From positions 496,001 through 560,000 of the forward strand of contig CM074698.1 of NCBI GenBank assembly GCA_037367355.1: a DNA stretch of 64,000 nt. Reading direction: 5' to 3'. The notes beneath the pieces are model-generated. The model was not told the origin of the DNA, did not search any database, and was given only the letters and a program-made list of their open reading frames with translations. Positions within the stretch are counted from its first letter, which is position 1. Each line of letters opens with the position of its first letter. The position numbers were made by a program, and so were the translations under genes. Shown here piece by piece: positions 22,208 through 34,167 of this stretch. This stretch comes from Neoscytalidium dimidiatum (lineage: Eukaryota; Ascomycota; Dothideomycetes; Botryosphaeriales; Botryosphaeriaceae).

Positions 22208-24383
22208 TGTGTTGGTTTTTGATGGATTGAGACTTGGTGGGCGGTGTTGACTCAAAGAGATAGGTCATTCTCGTATAACTTGCAATTGTGTAGGGCACCT
22301 TAATATTTAGACCAGATAAATGCTAGAGATAATGCAAGGGCGCCATTGATAGGTTCCAGTTAGCTTCGGTTCAGGGTCGGATAATTTGCTCGCTCATTAA
22401 TTATCTTAATTACTTGCGGGATTTAGGAAGCGCGCCACGCTTCTCGTTAGGCATTAAAAGTATACAAGGATGATACTCAGAACCCAACTCTTCCGAGGAT
22501 AACATCACACACGTCAGTATGCCTCTTGATTATTTCAGCACAACGACATATCTATGTGTTCTAGATGTCCAGAACTTTTATAGTGTAGTTCTTCACTCTG
22601 AGAACTTTTGTTGCGCTTGAATGTATGATTTCCAACTTGGACCCACCCGCGGATCAGGCGACGAAACAGATGTGACAAGCCTGCAAGAAATCCCGACACT
22701 CCTCGGCGGTTGAAAATGCACCGCAAGGCTTGTTATATCGTTACCAAGCCTTCCTCTCCCCAATCGGAAGTAATTATTTATTACCCTTTCGTCTCTAGAA
22801 AGCCGACGTTCGTTCGCGAACGGCGCAGGCGGAGCGAATCGGGAAGACAATCTTGTAGATACCCCTACTTGGGCAACCTTTAGCGAATGGTAAAATAAAC
22901 GGAATGACTGGAATATCAGCTTAATTAGGATATTTATAGCTCTTATATAAAGCACAGTTGAAGTTGAGAAACGATGGGAACTGCTTTAGTGATAAAGGAT
23001 GCGAAGGCAGCTCAAGGGAAGCACATTCTAATCTACGATTGCATTTCTTTACAATGGTCATTGGAGGTAAGAGGAGGGGGAAAATTTGGAATTTTATTGA
23101 TGCAATTTCGTCAAGTATCCTGAGAGCTACTAGATTAAGAGTTTTGTCGTCTGTTACCCTGCTGATAATTCAAGAGGTTAGGAGGTGACTGTGTTGCAAA
23201 CACAAATGAATGGGTTAGATACAATGTAGATATCGAAGAAAGGGAGTTTACTATAGAGGACGGTCGTGTGTTAGGCTTTACGATATGATACAATAAAATG
23301 ATTTACACTTACTTAGCTACTTTAGATACTCGTAACCATTGTGTATTTGTTCGCGAGAGCTTCCAGCCTCAAGTTTCTCGAGGAGCAAAAGCTACCGATT
23401 GTATGTTTAGAAAAATTAAAAGAAACTTAGACGAAAAAAAAAAGAGATAGAGACAAGGTATCACTACGACTCATACTTCGTACGAAAGTGGTATCCGCGA
23501 GGAGCTGTGAAGCCACATATCGTCGCCATGTAGCCAAGTAAATTTTGAAACATGAGTTCAGCAGAAAAATTATGCGAGGAACAGAACCTAGAGAGTTAAT
23601 CTCTGCGTTTACGAGGACGGTCTCAATGATATCGGCTACCGATACGGGGGACTGTCGTATCTCCGAGCGGGCGAAATATGGCCTCGGAAATTATTAGAGT
23701 GCACTCGAGTCTAATAGCTGCCAGATTTGTGCGACGCATCGCTAAATCTGTTACACTGTGGCCCACTCATCGGTTCTTTATTTTATGCATTTATCCGCTC
23801 GAAAAGAGCCCGATTGCCCTGATGCCGCTGTGTTGGCCATGATCGACCATCTGCGGGTTTGAAACTCTTCGCATCGATGTTGTCGGCAAATTCAGTGCCC
23901 ACTTCCCCAAAGGCATCAAAGTGCTTATTCATTGGAAGAAGCTGCCAGTAGCAGTACTTAACGGATGCGAAACCTACCTTTTTGTGACTTTTGTAAAGTG
24001 CTTTACCCAGGAACAAAGTAATGAATCAACAACGGAGATGTGTGTGCGGTGCCTATAAGTTATCACTCGTATCACATTTAGTACCAAAACAATTTTTGCA
24101 GCCATCACCAGAAGCACCCTAGGCACAGTAGTACACGTGACAGCGCGGAATTTTGAACATAGCCACTTCGTACGGTCATCGCTACGAGGATCGTACACCC
24201 TCTTGCACTTCAGCTCACTTCTTACTCCAGCCCGAGCCCGCTGTAGCTGAACCTTCCATACAAGCGGACACTTTACGTATTAAGCATACTACTACATCAA
24301 TATTATCCACTAGACTCTCTAGTATATATTACTTTAGAAGAAGTTAAGCTAGTGTTAGATGCTTAGGAACGCATCGGTGGTGC
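22208..24383. other. 2.2 kb gap with an unidentified gene remnant
   Basis: No intact gene. A minus-strand frame at 23783-24016 encodes a protein-like stretch (FDAFGEVGTEFADNIDAKSF) and the frame at 23974-24198 may precede it. I do not recognise the family and see no start or full domain, so it looks like a remnant. One cluster palindrome lies at 23632-23642. Confidence 0.35.
23632..23642. promoter_or_regulatory. Cluster palindrome TCGGCTACCGA
   Basis: Exact TCGG-N3-CCGA match in the 22.2-24.4 kb gap. It is about 1.4 kb upstream of the P450 starting at 22207 and downstream of the aldehyde dehydrogenase, so its target gene is unclear; it may mark a lost gene. Confidence 0.45.
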
Positions 24384-26271
24384 TTATTTAATATGTATCG
24401 TCTTTGCCTCCACATACGCCAACAAGCCATCAAGTCCCATCTCCTTTCCTTGACCGCTCGCCTTCCAACCGCCAAATGGCGCCTGGACGCCCGGGACAAA
24501 CATAGTGTTCACTCCGACCGTCCCAGCTTCTACCATCCCGGCTACGCGGAGTGCTCGAGATATCGATGATGTGTATACGGTCGCTGCAGCGCAGATTAGA
24601 TTATAGCCGAGCGCAGAAAAGGAAGAATTAGGTAGTCACCGGAAAGCCCATAGAAGCTATTGTTTGCCTCGCAGACAGCTTCCTGCTCGGTCTCAAACAT
24701 CCGCACAACTCCTACCGGCCCGAAAATCTCTTCGCGGTAGATATCAGCATCTGGCTTGGGATCCACGAATAGCGTCGGCTCCACATAATAGCCTTTCTCT
24801 CCGACACGTCTTCCTCCGACAAGGAGAGTAGCATCGTGCGCTCGCTTAGCCTTTTCAATAAAGGACATGACACGATCGAACTGTTCTTGGCCAGCGAGTG
24901 GGCCCAATTCCTCGAGTGGCGAGGAAAGGAGAGACGGGTCGCGCATCTTGGCCGCAATGGATGCGAAGGCAGCCTGCAGAGCGGTTAGGAAGCGCGAAGC
25001 CACGGCTCGTTGGACGAGGATGCGCGACGAGGCAAAACAGGCCTGGCCGGAGTTGACCAGGAGACCCATGGTGCAGCTGCCGCATTAAGTCAGTCTCATT
25101 ACCCGACTGTAACCCATGGATACGGGCAACGCATACTGCTTTACTGCATTCTCCAAGTCCGCATCCTCGAAAACGATAGCAGGGCTTTTACCCCCAAGTT
25201 CGAGGGTCACCCTTTTCAAATTGCTCCGCGCCGCTGCCTCGCAGATTTTCTTGCCAGTGGATACGGACCCTGTAAAACTGATTTTTGCAATTTTCGGATG
25301 CTCGGCCAGCAGAGCGCCTGTGCTGCCAGGACCGGACAGGATCTGGACAACCCCCGGAGGAAAGCCAGCAGCTTTTATCAACGTACCCATGGCCGCGAGA
25401 CCCAAAGGCGCTTTCTCTGACGACTTGAAAACAACCTGTAGGAGGAATGAGCTTTGTGTGAGACAGACGCCCGGCGTGTGCACATACTGTATTTCCGGCT
25501 GCTAGGGCGGGGGCGGCCTTCCAGGCGAAAGTACTATTCAAAGTGAGTAAGGTGTAAGCGCTGAAAGGCTTCGCCTGCTGTGTGAATGTGCGGTGTACCT
25601 GTGACTCGAATTCCAGGGTGCAATGCCCGCGCAAACGCCCAGCGGCTCATACGTCACAAATTTCCAGGGGCCGCCTGCCTCTGCTCTGAAGGTGTCGCCG
25701 GCAATCTTGTCCGCCCATCCGGCGTAGTCTGTCATGGTCTTAGCATCAGTTGAACCTTGCATCCCAATCTACTCGTCAGACTAGCTGTACTCACACCTCC
25801 AAGCCTCCACGGTCGCACCCTTGATTAGTTCCTTGAGACCCGCTGGCTGACCCATCGTCATTGTCTCAAGAGCCACAAGCTCCTCCATATTCTCCTCAAT
25901 CAAGTCTGCTAGCTTTAACATGCATTTTGCACGCTCTGCACTACTGAATGTACTCCACGGCCCGTTCTTGAATGCTTCCCAAGCACCGTCCACGGCGGCA
26001 TCGACGATGGTGCGGCCCGCGATAGGGACAGATGCGATGAACTCCTCGGTGGCAGGGTTATAGAGAGGAAACGTATTGTCGTCGTTTTGGGGTACATACT
26101 GTGGTATGTGCGTTAGCAGATTACGGGTATGCCGGCGCCCATCAAGCTGTCTCGCCCAACTCGCCTTCTTGATAGATTGAAAGGAGTGCCAAAAAGGCCG
26201 TGCAAGCACTTGCTTACCTCGTTATCAATGAAGAAGTCAGTCTTCATCAGTGGAGGTTTGATGGTTGCCAT
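24384..26271 (-). CDS. Aldehyde dehydrogenase (NAD(P)+-dependent)
   Basis: Five or more exons. The start at 26271 gives [18 protein letters not shown], followed after an intron by [16 protein letters not shown]. Later exons carry [25 protein letters not shown], the cofactor and catalytic-glutamate segment [14 protein letters not shown], and the nucleophile segment [14 protein letters not shown] with the catalytic cysteine. [12 protein letters not shown] and the final [13 protein letters not shown] complete the fold. The stop is at 24384. The family oxidises aldehydes to carboxylic acids. In this cluster it would suit oxidation of a P450- or SDR-made terpene aldehyde to an acid such as the carboxyl group of heptelidic-type products (inference). 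Divergent from the P450 at 26522 across 250 bp. Confidence 0.92.
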
Positions 26272-26521
26272 GTTGCAATAATGATTGCCAATAATAATCC
26301 CGGCCGTGCTCTCCATGAGGGGAACGCAGCCGTCTTGAACTAGTTCGGTTGTGACTGGCTAGGGAATGGTCCCCGCATTCGCTCTAATTTTTCTCTCCGA
26401 GCCAGCCTCATATCTCGGACGATTTCTGTGCTACCGCTCATCTGATAATCTGCTAAATGCCGCAAATATATAGCGCGATATTGTATCGGCACTCAGACTG
26501 CAGCTACCCTCTCTCGCCTTA

Positions 26522-28455
26522 ATGGAAAACCACGCGCACCTGTTCACCCCATCAGCGGTCGGCGCGCTCTTCTTAGCCGCGGCTGCAGGCTACGTCATCT
26601 ACCAATGTTTTTTTGTGCCGTTAGCCAAATTTCCAGGTCCTTTCTGGGCAAAATTATCTAAGTTCTGGCGAGCATACAGCACAACACGTGAACAATTCCA
26701 TCGAGACCTAGTGGAGCTACACCGGCGGTACGGGGCGGTTGTGCGGATTGGTCCCAATGAGCTGTAAGCCTGCCCAGACCTGAAATCAAATCTCTCTAAG
26801 CTAATCATGGCGAACAGGAGCATAGGCGACCAGACTGCTTTCAAAGAGATCTACAGTGAGTCATTTACTGCGGGATCCTCCTCCACGTCCCTTTTCTTCT
26901 GTCTTGATATGATTCGACTGGCTAAAATCAGGCCAGAAGCAGGAAACAAGTTCTGTAAGGCTGAGTCGTATAGTGTAATTCAAGGCCACCGGCCATTTGA
27001 CTTGACCGGGGAGAGGAGTGAGAAGGTACATTCGGAACAGCGGAAGCTTGTTGCGCGTGCCTACTCGATGGACTCTATGGTCTACCTTGAGCCGAAGATT
27101 GATGTAGTGATTGCAGCTCTTACAAAAAAGCTAGACTTGCTGTGTGGTCAGACAGTAGACCTTGGGGACTGGTTGCAGTTCTTTGCGTTCGGTGCTGCTG
27201 TCCGCTATCCAATTCCACTTTCCGCAGCTAACGATCCTCTTCTACCACAGACGTCATCGGATCCGTCAGCTTCTCGCTGTCCTTTGGGTATATAGAGGCC
27301 GGAGACGACCACGGTGTATTTCAACGCATCCAGAACACCATGGCTTCCGCAGCTTGGCTCATGCACGCTGGGTGGTTCTTCCGTCTACACCAGCGGCTGC
27401 AGCCCTTTATCGGCAACTGGATTGCCTGCAATGATCGCAACGGATATTTCCACGAGTTTGCGCGCAAGGAAGTCTTCGCACGCATGGATCGGGGCGGCGA
27501 CAATAAGGACATCCTTGGCCAGCTTTTTACCGTGCAAAAGGAGAAGCCACAGCTCAACAACACCAACATCTCCTTTATGATGACTTCCAATGTCTTTGCT
27601 GGGTCTGACACAACTTCGATTGCGCTTCGTAGCATCGTTTACCTACTCTTGAAGCATCCTGCCGCACATGATCGCCTGATGCGTGAGCTGCGAGAAAGAG
27701 AGGGCGAAGGACACCTAAGTGAGCCTGTTACCTTTCAGCAGGCTGAATCTTGGCCCTATCTTCAAGCCGTCATACATGAGGCGTTGCGCCTCTTCTCGCC
27801 TGCCGGCTTCATCTTGGATCGGGAAGTCCCGCCAGGAGGCATGACGATTCATGGCCATTACGTGCCGGAAAAGGCAAGTATTGCCAGCTTTCCACACGCG
27901 ACGTACAACCAGCTGAAGTTCGCAGGTCGTCGTTGGGACAAGTGCTTGGGTCATTCACCGGCTCCCAGAGATATGGGGACCAGACGTGGATGAATTCAAG
28001 CCCGAGAGGTGGTTGAATAGTGATACGGAAGCGGACTTGAGTGCGTCCTGTCTACTCACTAGTGAGCCGCTCGCTGACCGTGTTGAATGAAGAACGATAT
28101 TTCTTCGCTTTCGGGGGAGGATCAAGGACATGCATAGGCAAAAGTATGTATTTGCGAACGTAATTCATACTGCATGCTAACGTACTTGACCCAGACCTCA
28201 GTTGGCTTGAAATTGGAAAGGCGGGTTTCCCAATTTCTAGTGTCAACGTTATGCAGTATTTCTAACAGCGTTGCAGTTGATTCCAACTCTACTTATGCGC
28301 TACGAGATGGAACTCGCGGAAGATGTGGTACTTCAAGAGGAATATGGGTAAGCATAAGCCTCAATTCAGTTCAATCAAGTTGCTTACTTTTAGGTCATAG
28401 GTCTCTAGTATTTCTCAAAGGTCTAAGAATTAAGCTCCGCCGCCGAAGAAAGTAG
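26522..28455 (+). CDS. Cytochrome P450, pisatin-demethylase-like, with a GC-AG intron
   Basis: The start at 26522 gives a membrane helix (AVGALFLAAAAGYVIYQ), then FPGPFWAKLSKFWRAY. A large exon (about 27252-27873) includes the I-helix VFAGSDTTSIAL, the ExxR helix IHEALRLFSP and EVPPGGMTIHGHYVP. The next intron, 27874-27925, must use a GC donor (AAG|GCAAGT) to restore VVVGTSAWVIHRLPEIWG and FKPERWL. Further introns at 28041-28092, 28144-28194, 28225-28268 and 28348-28400 give the heme loop FFAFGGGSRTCIGKN and a basic C-terminus ending at 28455. All motifs survive, so the gene looks functional. Likely an ER monooxygenase acting on the terpene scaffold. Confidence 0.9.
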
Positions 28456-28514
28456 ACATGCAATATCTGTCACAGTATTATTCTTTACTTTATGTCCTAG
28501 TAGAATGGCCGACA

Positions 28515-28517
28515 CAG

Positions 28518-28555
<38 letters not shown>
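28515..28555. repeat. (AT)n microsatellite
   Basis: An AT dinucleotide run of about 30 nt lies downstream of the preceding P450. Confidence 0.9.
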
Positions 28556-28558
<3 letters not shown>

Positions 28559-28639
28559 TCTATGCCAGCTTGACACGTTTTCCAGCATACATTAGCCAGG
28601 TGTAAATTAACATTCATCTCCACTTAGTGAGCGAACACA

Positions 28640-29250
28640 ACTGTCGAATGCTTATAATCATAATGAGAGGATAGAAATTATAAATGAAGAAATGTTAATA
28701 TAGTAACAATTATATATCTTAATTAAATTAGCTCTTTACTTAATGGTAATACTTATATGTACGAAATTACGTTTGCTAAGTCATTCTACAATTTCAGATA
28801 TTGTATCCGCTGCACTGGAGAATAAAGAAGAGTACCCCTGATACACTTCTCTAGCATGCGAAAAAATACCACTACTACTCATGCTCCACTACTGAATCTT
28901 AATATAATCTTTACTTAGTTAATATATGAGCTCAAGTCGCACTAAGCGAGCCCTATCTATACCCGGTGAGATAAATACGGCTCATGAAATAATAGATCTT
29001 GACGCTTGCAGAACTTTGCAAAGAACGGTGCTCCAGTTATCTTGATACTTTTTGAGGTTACGAACGTCACGCAATCCCTTTACAACAGTTCAACCACCTT
29101 TCTTAACTATCACGAGGCCCAAAAGTGGGACGGTATTTCTTTTATATCATAGAAATTCTAAGTTTATAGTAGTACTGAAACGGACTGTAGCAATCTAAGT
29201 AGTAATTTATGGACTGGGCTGCGGTTCCCAGTGATAGAATGAGCCACGGT
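28640..29250. other. AT-rich gap downstream of the terpene synthase
   Basis: About 0.6 kb of AT-rich DNA between two convergent gene ends; I see no gene in it. Confidence 0.5.
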
Positions 29251-30697
29251 TTAAACCTTGATCAACATGCCGCCATCAGCATCGCGGGGGACATCTCCCA
29301 AACCATATCTTGTTGTAGTAAGGCTTTTCTAATATTAGCAATCTATATGCGCCTTTTCTCGATACGCATGTTACATACCTCCATACGAAATTAGCCATTT
29401 GATTGTAACGGCAACCTTTGATGTAACTGGCGACGTCAGGTACTTTTTCTGGCTCAGAAGCTTTGACTTCGCTCAGCAGCTCATCAGCGATCTGATCAAA
29501 ACGTTCGATATTGATCTTGAGCTCGTGGATGGTATCTTCGATGGCCTGCTGCAACGTCATGCCTCGGGTATGGACAAGGACGGGAACAATGCTGTCAATG
29601 TCTCCATGGCGCTAAGTAGAAAGTTAGTGTTTTTCTTTCGACGGCTTCATTAGAGTCACATACGATCTCCTTGCGCAAGGACAGCATGTCGTTGGACCTT
29701 TTCAGCTGTTAGATAGGTGACTGTGAAACATTTTTCATAGGATGTTTGACTCACAAGGACATATTCATGTTAACTTCGTGCCACAGGGCCCGCATCTTTG
29801 GGTGTGTCATGATCCAACGAGGAATATTAACATCATCGGCGTATCTGCTATATGTCAGTAGATGAAACATACTTGAAGATGAAGCAGGAAGGAAAAATTA
29901 CTCGTTCAAAGCCAACATGGAAGTGACAGCACTGGTGCCCATCCTCGTCTCCCAGTACTCAGATGCGATAGGCATTGCTCCAGTTAGCTTCCTGGCTTGC
30001 TCACGCTGCTGACAGTCCATGTAGTAGTCAATCTCCTCGACAAAACACATGATCTGGTCTGGAAAAATCTTGGCCATCAGCGAACTCGAATGCACTTGGG
30101 TTGGGCAGGTACACTTACCCTTGTTATAAACCTGTCGCAACTCAGCACCAATCACATCCAAACTACGGATAAGCTTGTTCGTTGGTTTGTTGACATCAAA
30201 GTTGAATTTGTGTGTCTCTTCGTCAGGAACGCCCAGACAGTACCTGGCATAGTGGAAAGACTCCCGTCTGAATGCGTTGGCGTGGTCGAGATTGATGAAT
30301 AGCTCCGACGTAGATTGGTCAATCTCGTCGTCCCAAGTGAAAAGCCATAGAAACCAAAAGGCTACTGTCTGCAGTCTTTCTGCGCTTGCACGAGGCCACC
30401 ACAAAGAAGAAAGAAGAGCGTAGTCACCCTTCTTCAGAGCAGCGGCTCGTTCGGGAGGATAGAGGCTGTGCGTTTCATTAGCTCGGGGAGGCGAAACCTG
30501 AAGGCCTCAGAATGTTACACATACTCATCAATCCTTGCTGACAACGCTTCCTTTAGCTGAGGATAGTTCGGATTCACGGCTTCAGGCCAATCCTTATAGA
30601 GCGGTCGGAGGTTGGGAATGTAGTATGGATTGCGGCTAAGCTCGGCCCTCAGGGCCGGCCTCGGGTTGACAACTTGTTGTACCGCAACAGAAGCCAT
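29251..30697 (-). CDS. Class I sesquiterpene synthase, core enzyme of the cluster
   Basis: Makes the sesquiterpene scaffold from farnesyl diphosphate. Exon 1 starts at 30697 (MASVAVQQVVNPRPALRAEL). An intron near 30515 joins to YPPERAAALKKGDYALL. The aspartate-rich metal motif reads WDDEID at about residues 104-109. The NSE motif reads NDMLSLRKE (about 29700-29670) and is complete. The C-terminal exon gives SLTTTRYGLGDV, with the conserved Arg-Tyr pair, ending at 29251. Other introns lie at about 30078-30137, 29845-29900, 29710-29755 and 29615-29660. The protein is about 340-350 residues, normal for fungal sesquiterpene cyclases. The product cannot be read from sequence; neighbours suggest an oxidised sesquiterpene lactone. 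It shares a 472-bp divergent promoter with the P450 at 31170. Confidence 0.93.
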
Positions 30698-31169
30698 TTG
30701 GAAGATAGTATTTTGTGGACTGGTAAACTGAAACTTTAGCAGCGCTTGCTTGACGCAAATTTTGGCGAGGCATGGACTTGAGATGATTCTTATATCTCAA
30801 ATTGATGTGAATGACCGCAGCCGACGTTAACAAACTCGGAAGTCTGTGTTCGGTCGTGTCATACGGTCAGAAACAATAGCAAATCTACCGAGGCGCCCTA
30901 GAAAATTTCGAGATGGTCGATTCACACAACGCCGTGAATGACCGGCAGCGTCGCAGATGACGCTTGTACGGCAGGATCTCGGGCTTTCATAATGATCCGA
31001 GGAAGACGGCCTCCGAAATAAGTCTGCTGTGCCGATAGGAAAACCCTCCGGACTACATGACGGTTTAGCAGCACGGTAGATGCAGAGGTATAGCTCAGAC
31101 TGTATAAAGTGGTCCAACCAAAAACATCAGTCGCCAAGAGTTCTGTACCTTCCTCGGTTTAGGCGTACT

Positions 31170-33098
31170 ATGGCTGCGATTTCCAACTCAATCTCTGCTG
31201 CGACTGTTGTGTGGGGGCTGGTGGGGCTGATGTTCAGCTATGTGGTTTCGCTGGTTGTTTACCGCCTTTTCTTCCACCCGCTGGCTAAGTTCCCCGGGCC
31301 CAAACTCGCGGCTGCGACGAGGTGGTATGAATTCTACTTCGAAATAATTAAAAGCCCCGGTGGTCAGTTCTACCGCGAGCTGAATAGAATGCACGACAAG
31401 TACGGTGAGCTGCACTTTTCTTTTTCCTTGGCTTGCAGAGCGTAGTGAGTCGCTAACTCGACACGTCAGGACCCATAGTACGCATCAACCCAAGTGAGTT
31501 ACACGTCCGCGACGCATCGTGGTTCGATATTCTATACGCATCCAATCCAACGCACCGGGACAAATACCCTCCGGCAGCGCAGTTGGCCGGTCTACCCCTA
31601 GGGAGTGAGTAAAGAGCAATCACAAGTAGCTAAACCTCAATGGCTGATACATGAAGTACTGCAGCCCATGGAACAGTGCAGCACGACCTCCATAGAAAGC
31701 GAAGAACAGCTAACGCGCCCATGTTCTCGAAACGGGCTGTCGCAAGCGCTCAAGCTTTGATACGCGAGCATGTCAAAGAACTCGCTGAGGTGTTTGCAGC
31801 AAAGGTTGGAAGTGATGAGCCTGTCGAACTGCAAACGACGTTTCTAGCATATACCACAGACACCATTTACCATTACATGTTCGATAAGGATACCGGGTAT
31901 CAGCGTAAACCCGAGGCCGCGAAGAGCTGGCGCCGCTCAATGCAAGCAGTCTCGCAAGCGACACCGTTCATGAAGCAGTTCCCGTCACTCCTCTCAAATG
32001 TAATGCTGCTTCCGAGCTGGTTTCTGGAATGGCTTTTGGTGCGGGCACAGCCAGATGTAGCTGGGCTACTAGGAACCCACAAGGTATGTGCGCTGGTATC
32101 ACTGTTTGTTATAGCTGAGAGTAAAAATGAATAGCTCATGACGGAAATCGTCTCGAGCTATGTTGCTTCGAAACGTGCCAGCCCAGAGACCGAAAAGAAA
32201 GTGCACGACGAGGAGCGCGGATTCTCGAAACCAAAGACGATATTCCAAGCCATAGAGAGTAGCACCCTCCCAGCTCACGAAAAAACTCCGTCCCGCCTGG
32301 CACAGGAAGGTCTGACCGTATTGTTTGCCGGAGGAGAGACGGGCTCTCGAGTGCTGGCAAATACCGTTTACCATCTGTTAGCAAATCCGGATATACTGGA
32401 CAAGGTGAAAGGGGAGATCTTTGAGGCGGCGAAGGACTCCGAACAGCTGCCAGACGTGAAGGTTCTAGAGAGGTTGCCGTGGCTGGTACCAATGCTCGAG
32501 CCTTGTCTTTTTTGGAAAATGCTGACTCAGTGCTCGGATAGGCGGCCTCTGTTCGAGAATCAATCAGGCTTAGGGCACCAACGACCTCGAGACTTCCTCT
32601 AGTCTCTGACAAGGAGCTTGTATATGGCGATCGGATTATTCCACCCGGCGTAGGCCATCAATAGCAGTCCATCCTGCAAGTACCGAGCTAATTCTGCATT
32701 CAGAACCCCGTAAGCATGAGCATTCCAGATGTTGTGCACAACAAGAAAATCTTCCCCGAACCCATGAAATTTATGCCTGAAAGATGGTTCAATGCGACAG
32801 ATCTACAGAATCGCTATTTTGTGCCCTTCGGAAAGGGAACAAGGATGTGTGTGGGAATGGAGTAAGTAACTTTGGGTTGTCCTTTGCAAGGGGGTGCTAA
32901 TTTTTGGGAAGTTTTGCGTACGGTGAGATATACATTAGTTTAGCAGCGATCATCTGTCGGTTTGATCTCGAGCTCTTCGAAACGGTTCGCGCAAGGGATG
33001 TAGATTACAACCGGGACTGTTTCCTCGGGGAAAATGACCCATCTAGTCCGGGAATTCGCGTCAAGGTTGTCAGAGACTCCAAAGCATTTATCATTTAG
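31170..33098 (+). CDS. Cytochrome P450, CYP58 (trichodiene oxygenase-like) type
   Basis: The start at 31170 ([20 protein letters not shown]) is followed by [40 protein letters not shown] is characteristic of trichodiene-oxygenase-like P450s. The I-helix reads [15 protein letters not shown], with Glu-Thr as the acid-alcohol pair. After an intron at about 32488-32546 come [16 protein letters not shown] (ExxR) and, past a second intron at about 32648-32702, MPERWF and the heme loop [14 protein letters not shown]. The last exon ends at 33098. Reading straight through the two late introns looks like a broken gene, but standard GT-AG splicing restores the family sequence. Divergent from the sesquiterpene synthase, so it is a good candidate for the first oxidation. 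Confidence 0.9.
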
Positions 33099-34167
33099 GT
33101 ACTTGTCCAGTAATAACCTTCGTAATCTTGAACTGAGCAAAGGATGCTTAGCGTTAAAAGCTTCATCTCTAGTAGCAGAGCGTTCTAAACTACGCATAGG
33201 ACTAAATCACGCAGCAAAATTAAATGCAGCGCGGCAATAGAATTCCCTCAAACGTACCTGCTGAGTCGCATGGTACTATGAGTCGCATGGTACTATGCCT
33301 ACTTACCTGTAATCAAAAATTGGTTCGAGTCATGATGCTGGCGTTCCTCGCTTTGACCTGTAACCGAGTTCGTTAGTCTAGCGTCGGAACTTCAGGGATG
33401 CCCACTGGTTCGTGGAGAATAGCTCGAGATGGGTGGGGATTTGGTGCCTCTCCTAAACGCATATCTTCCGGAGTTCCCGCAAAGACTATCCCGCCTTGAT
33501 ATCATAGATTAGCATGCATTAAAACCTCTGGGAATTAGCCTCCACAGGTGTGCGTCGACCCCCGTCGTGTTGACGGCTTCACGAGCCGGCTCGGGGGTGA
33601 CTGGTCGGTTTTCCAATCAGTCACCTAACAAATCAAAGCTCTATTTGTCTCGAGCCCCGTACGGGATGAGTTCGGCCAAGATAATCATCCTTGACGCGCC
33701 GTTTCGATCACGCACCTTGGAAGCAAACTTCAACTTGGTACGGCTGTAGCGTAACGGATAAGCACTTTTGCCCAAGACAACATTAGGCTTGCTCGCGGGG
33801 AAGATATTGCAATCGGCGAGAAGAAGTAATCCTAGCATAGCGAACTACCAAAGGCGGACTTGTCTTAACCGTCATGGTCACCATATGGGCAGCAGACTTG
33901 ATTCAGTACTCCCAAATAACAAGCAGGGTTGACCGTTGTCAGTGGCGCCAGCACTGCAGAGTGAATGACTGAGTGGCGCATCCAGCCCGTTGGGCGCTCT
34001 CGAGTCAGTTCGGATGACTGAAACTGTCCGATAAAGCACCCCATTCAGCTGCACAGCTGCAGAACATCCTAACTCAGAAGAGCTGCAAGCTTTAGATCGA
34101 CCCCTACTTCATGCCTGATATATAAGCAGTACTCGCGAAGTCGCTTTTCGATATCATTTTCGAAACC
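33099..34167. other. Intergenic upstream of the regulator
   Basis: 1.07 kb without a supported gene. A tandem pair of an 18-nt unit (GAGTCGCATGGTACTAT plus one) occurs at about 33264-33298. No tRNA or ORF with a recognisable domain. Confidence 0.5.

Noticed and set aside
31007..31017. ACGGCCTCCGA, near-match in the terpene synthase/P450 promoter
   Set aside because: One mismatch in a half-site; suggestive by position but not counted as a site.
32461..32650. Apparent frameshift and premature stop in the P450 at 31170-33098
   Set aside because: A GT-AG intron at about 32488-32546 restores [10 protein letters not shown] and a second at about 32648-32702 restores the rest, so the gene is intact.
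33320..33345. GGTTCGAGTC resembling a tRNA B-box
   Set aside because: No A-box at suitable spacing and no cloverleaf could be folded around it.
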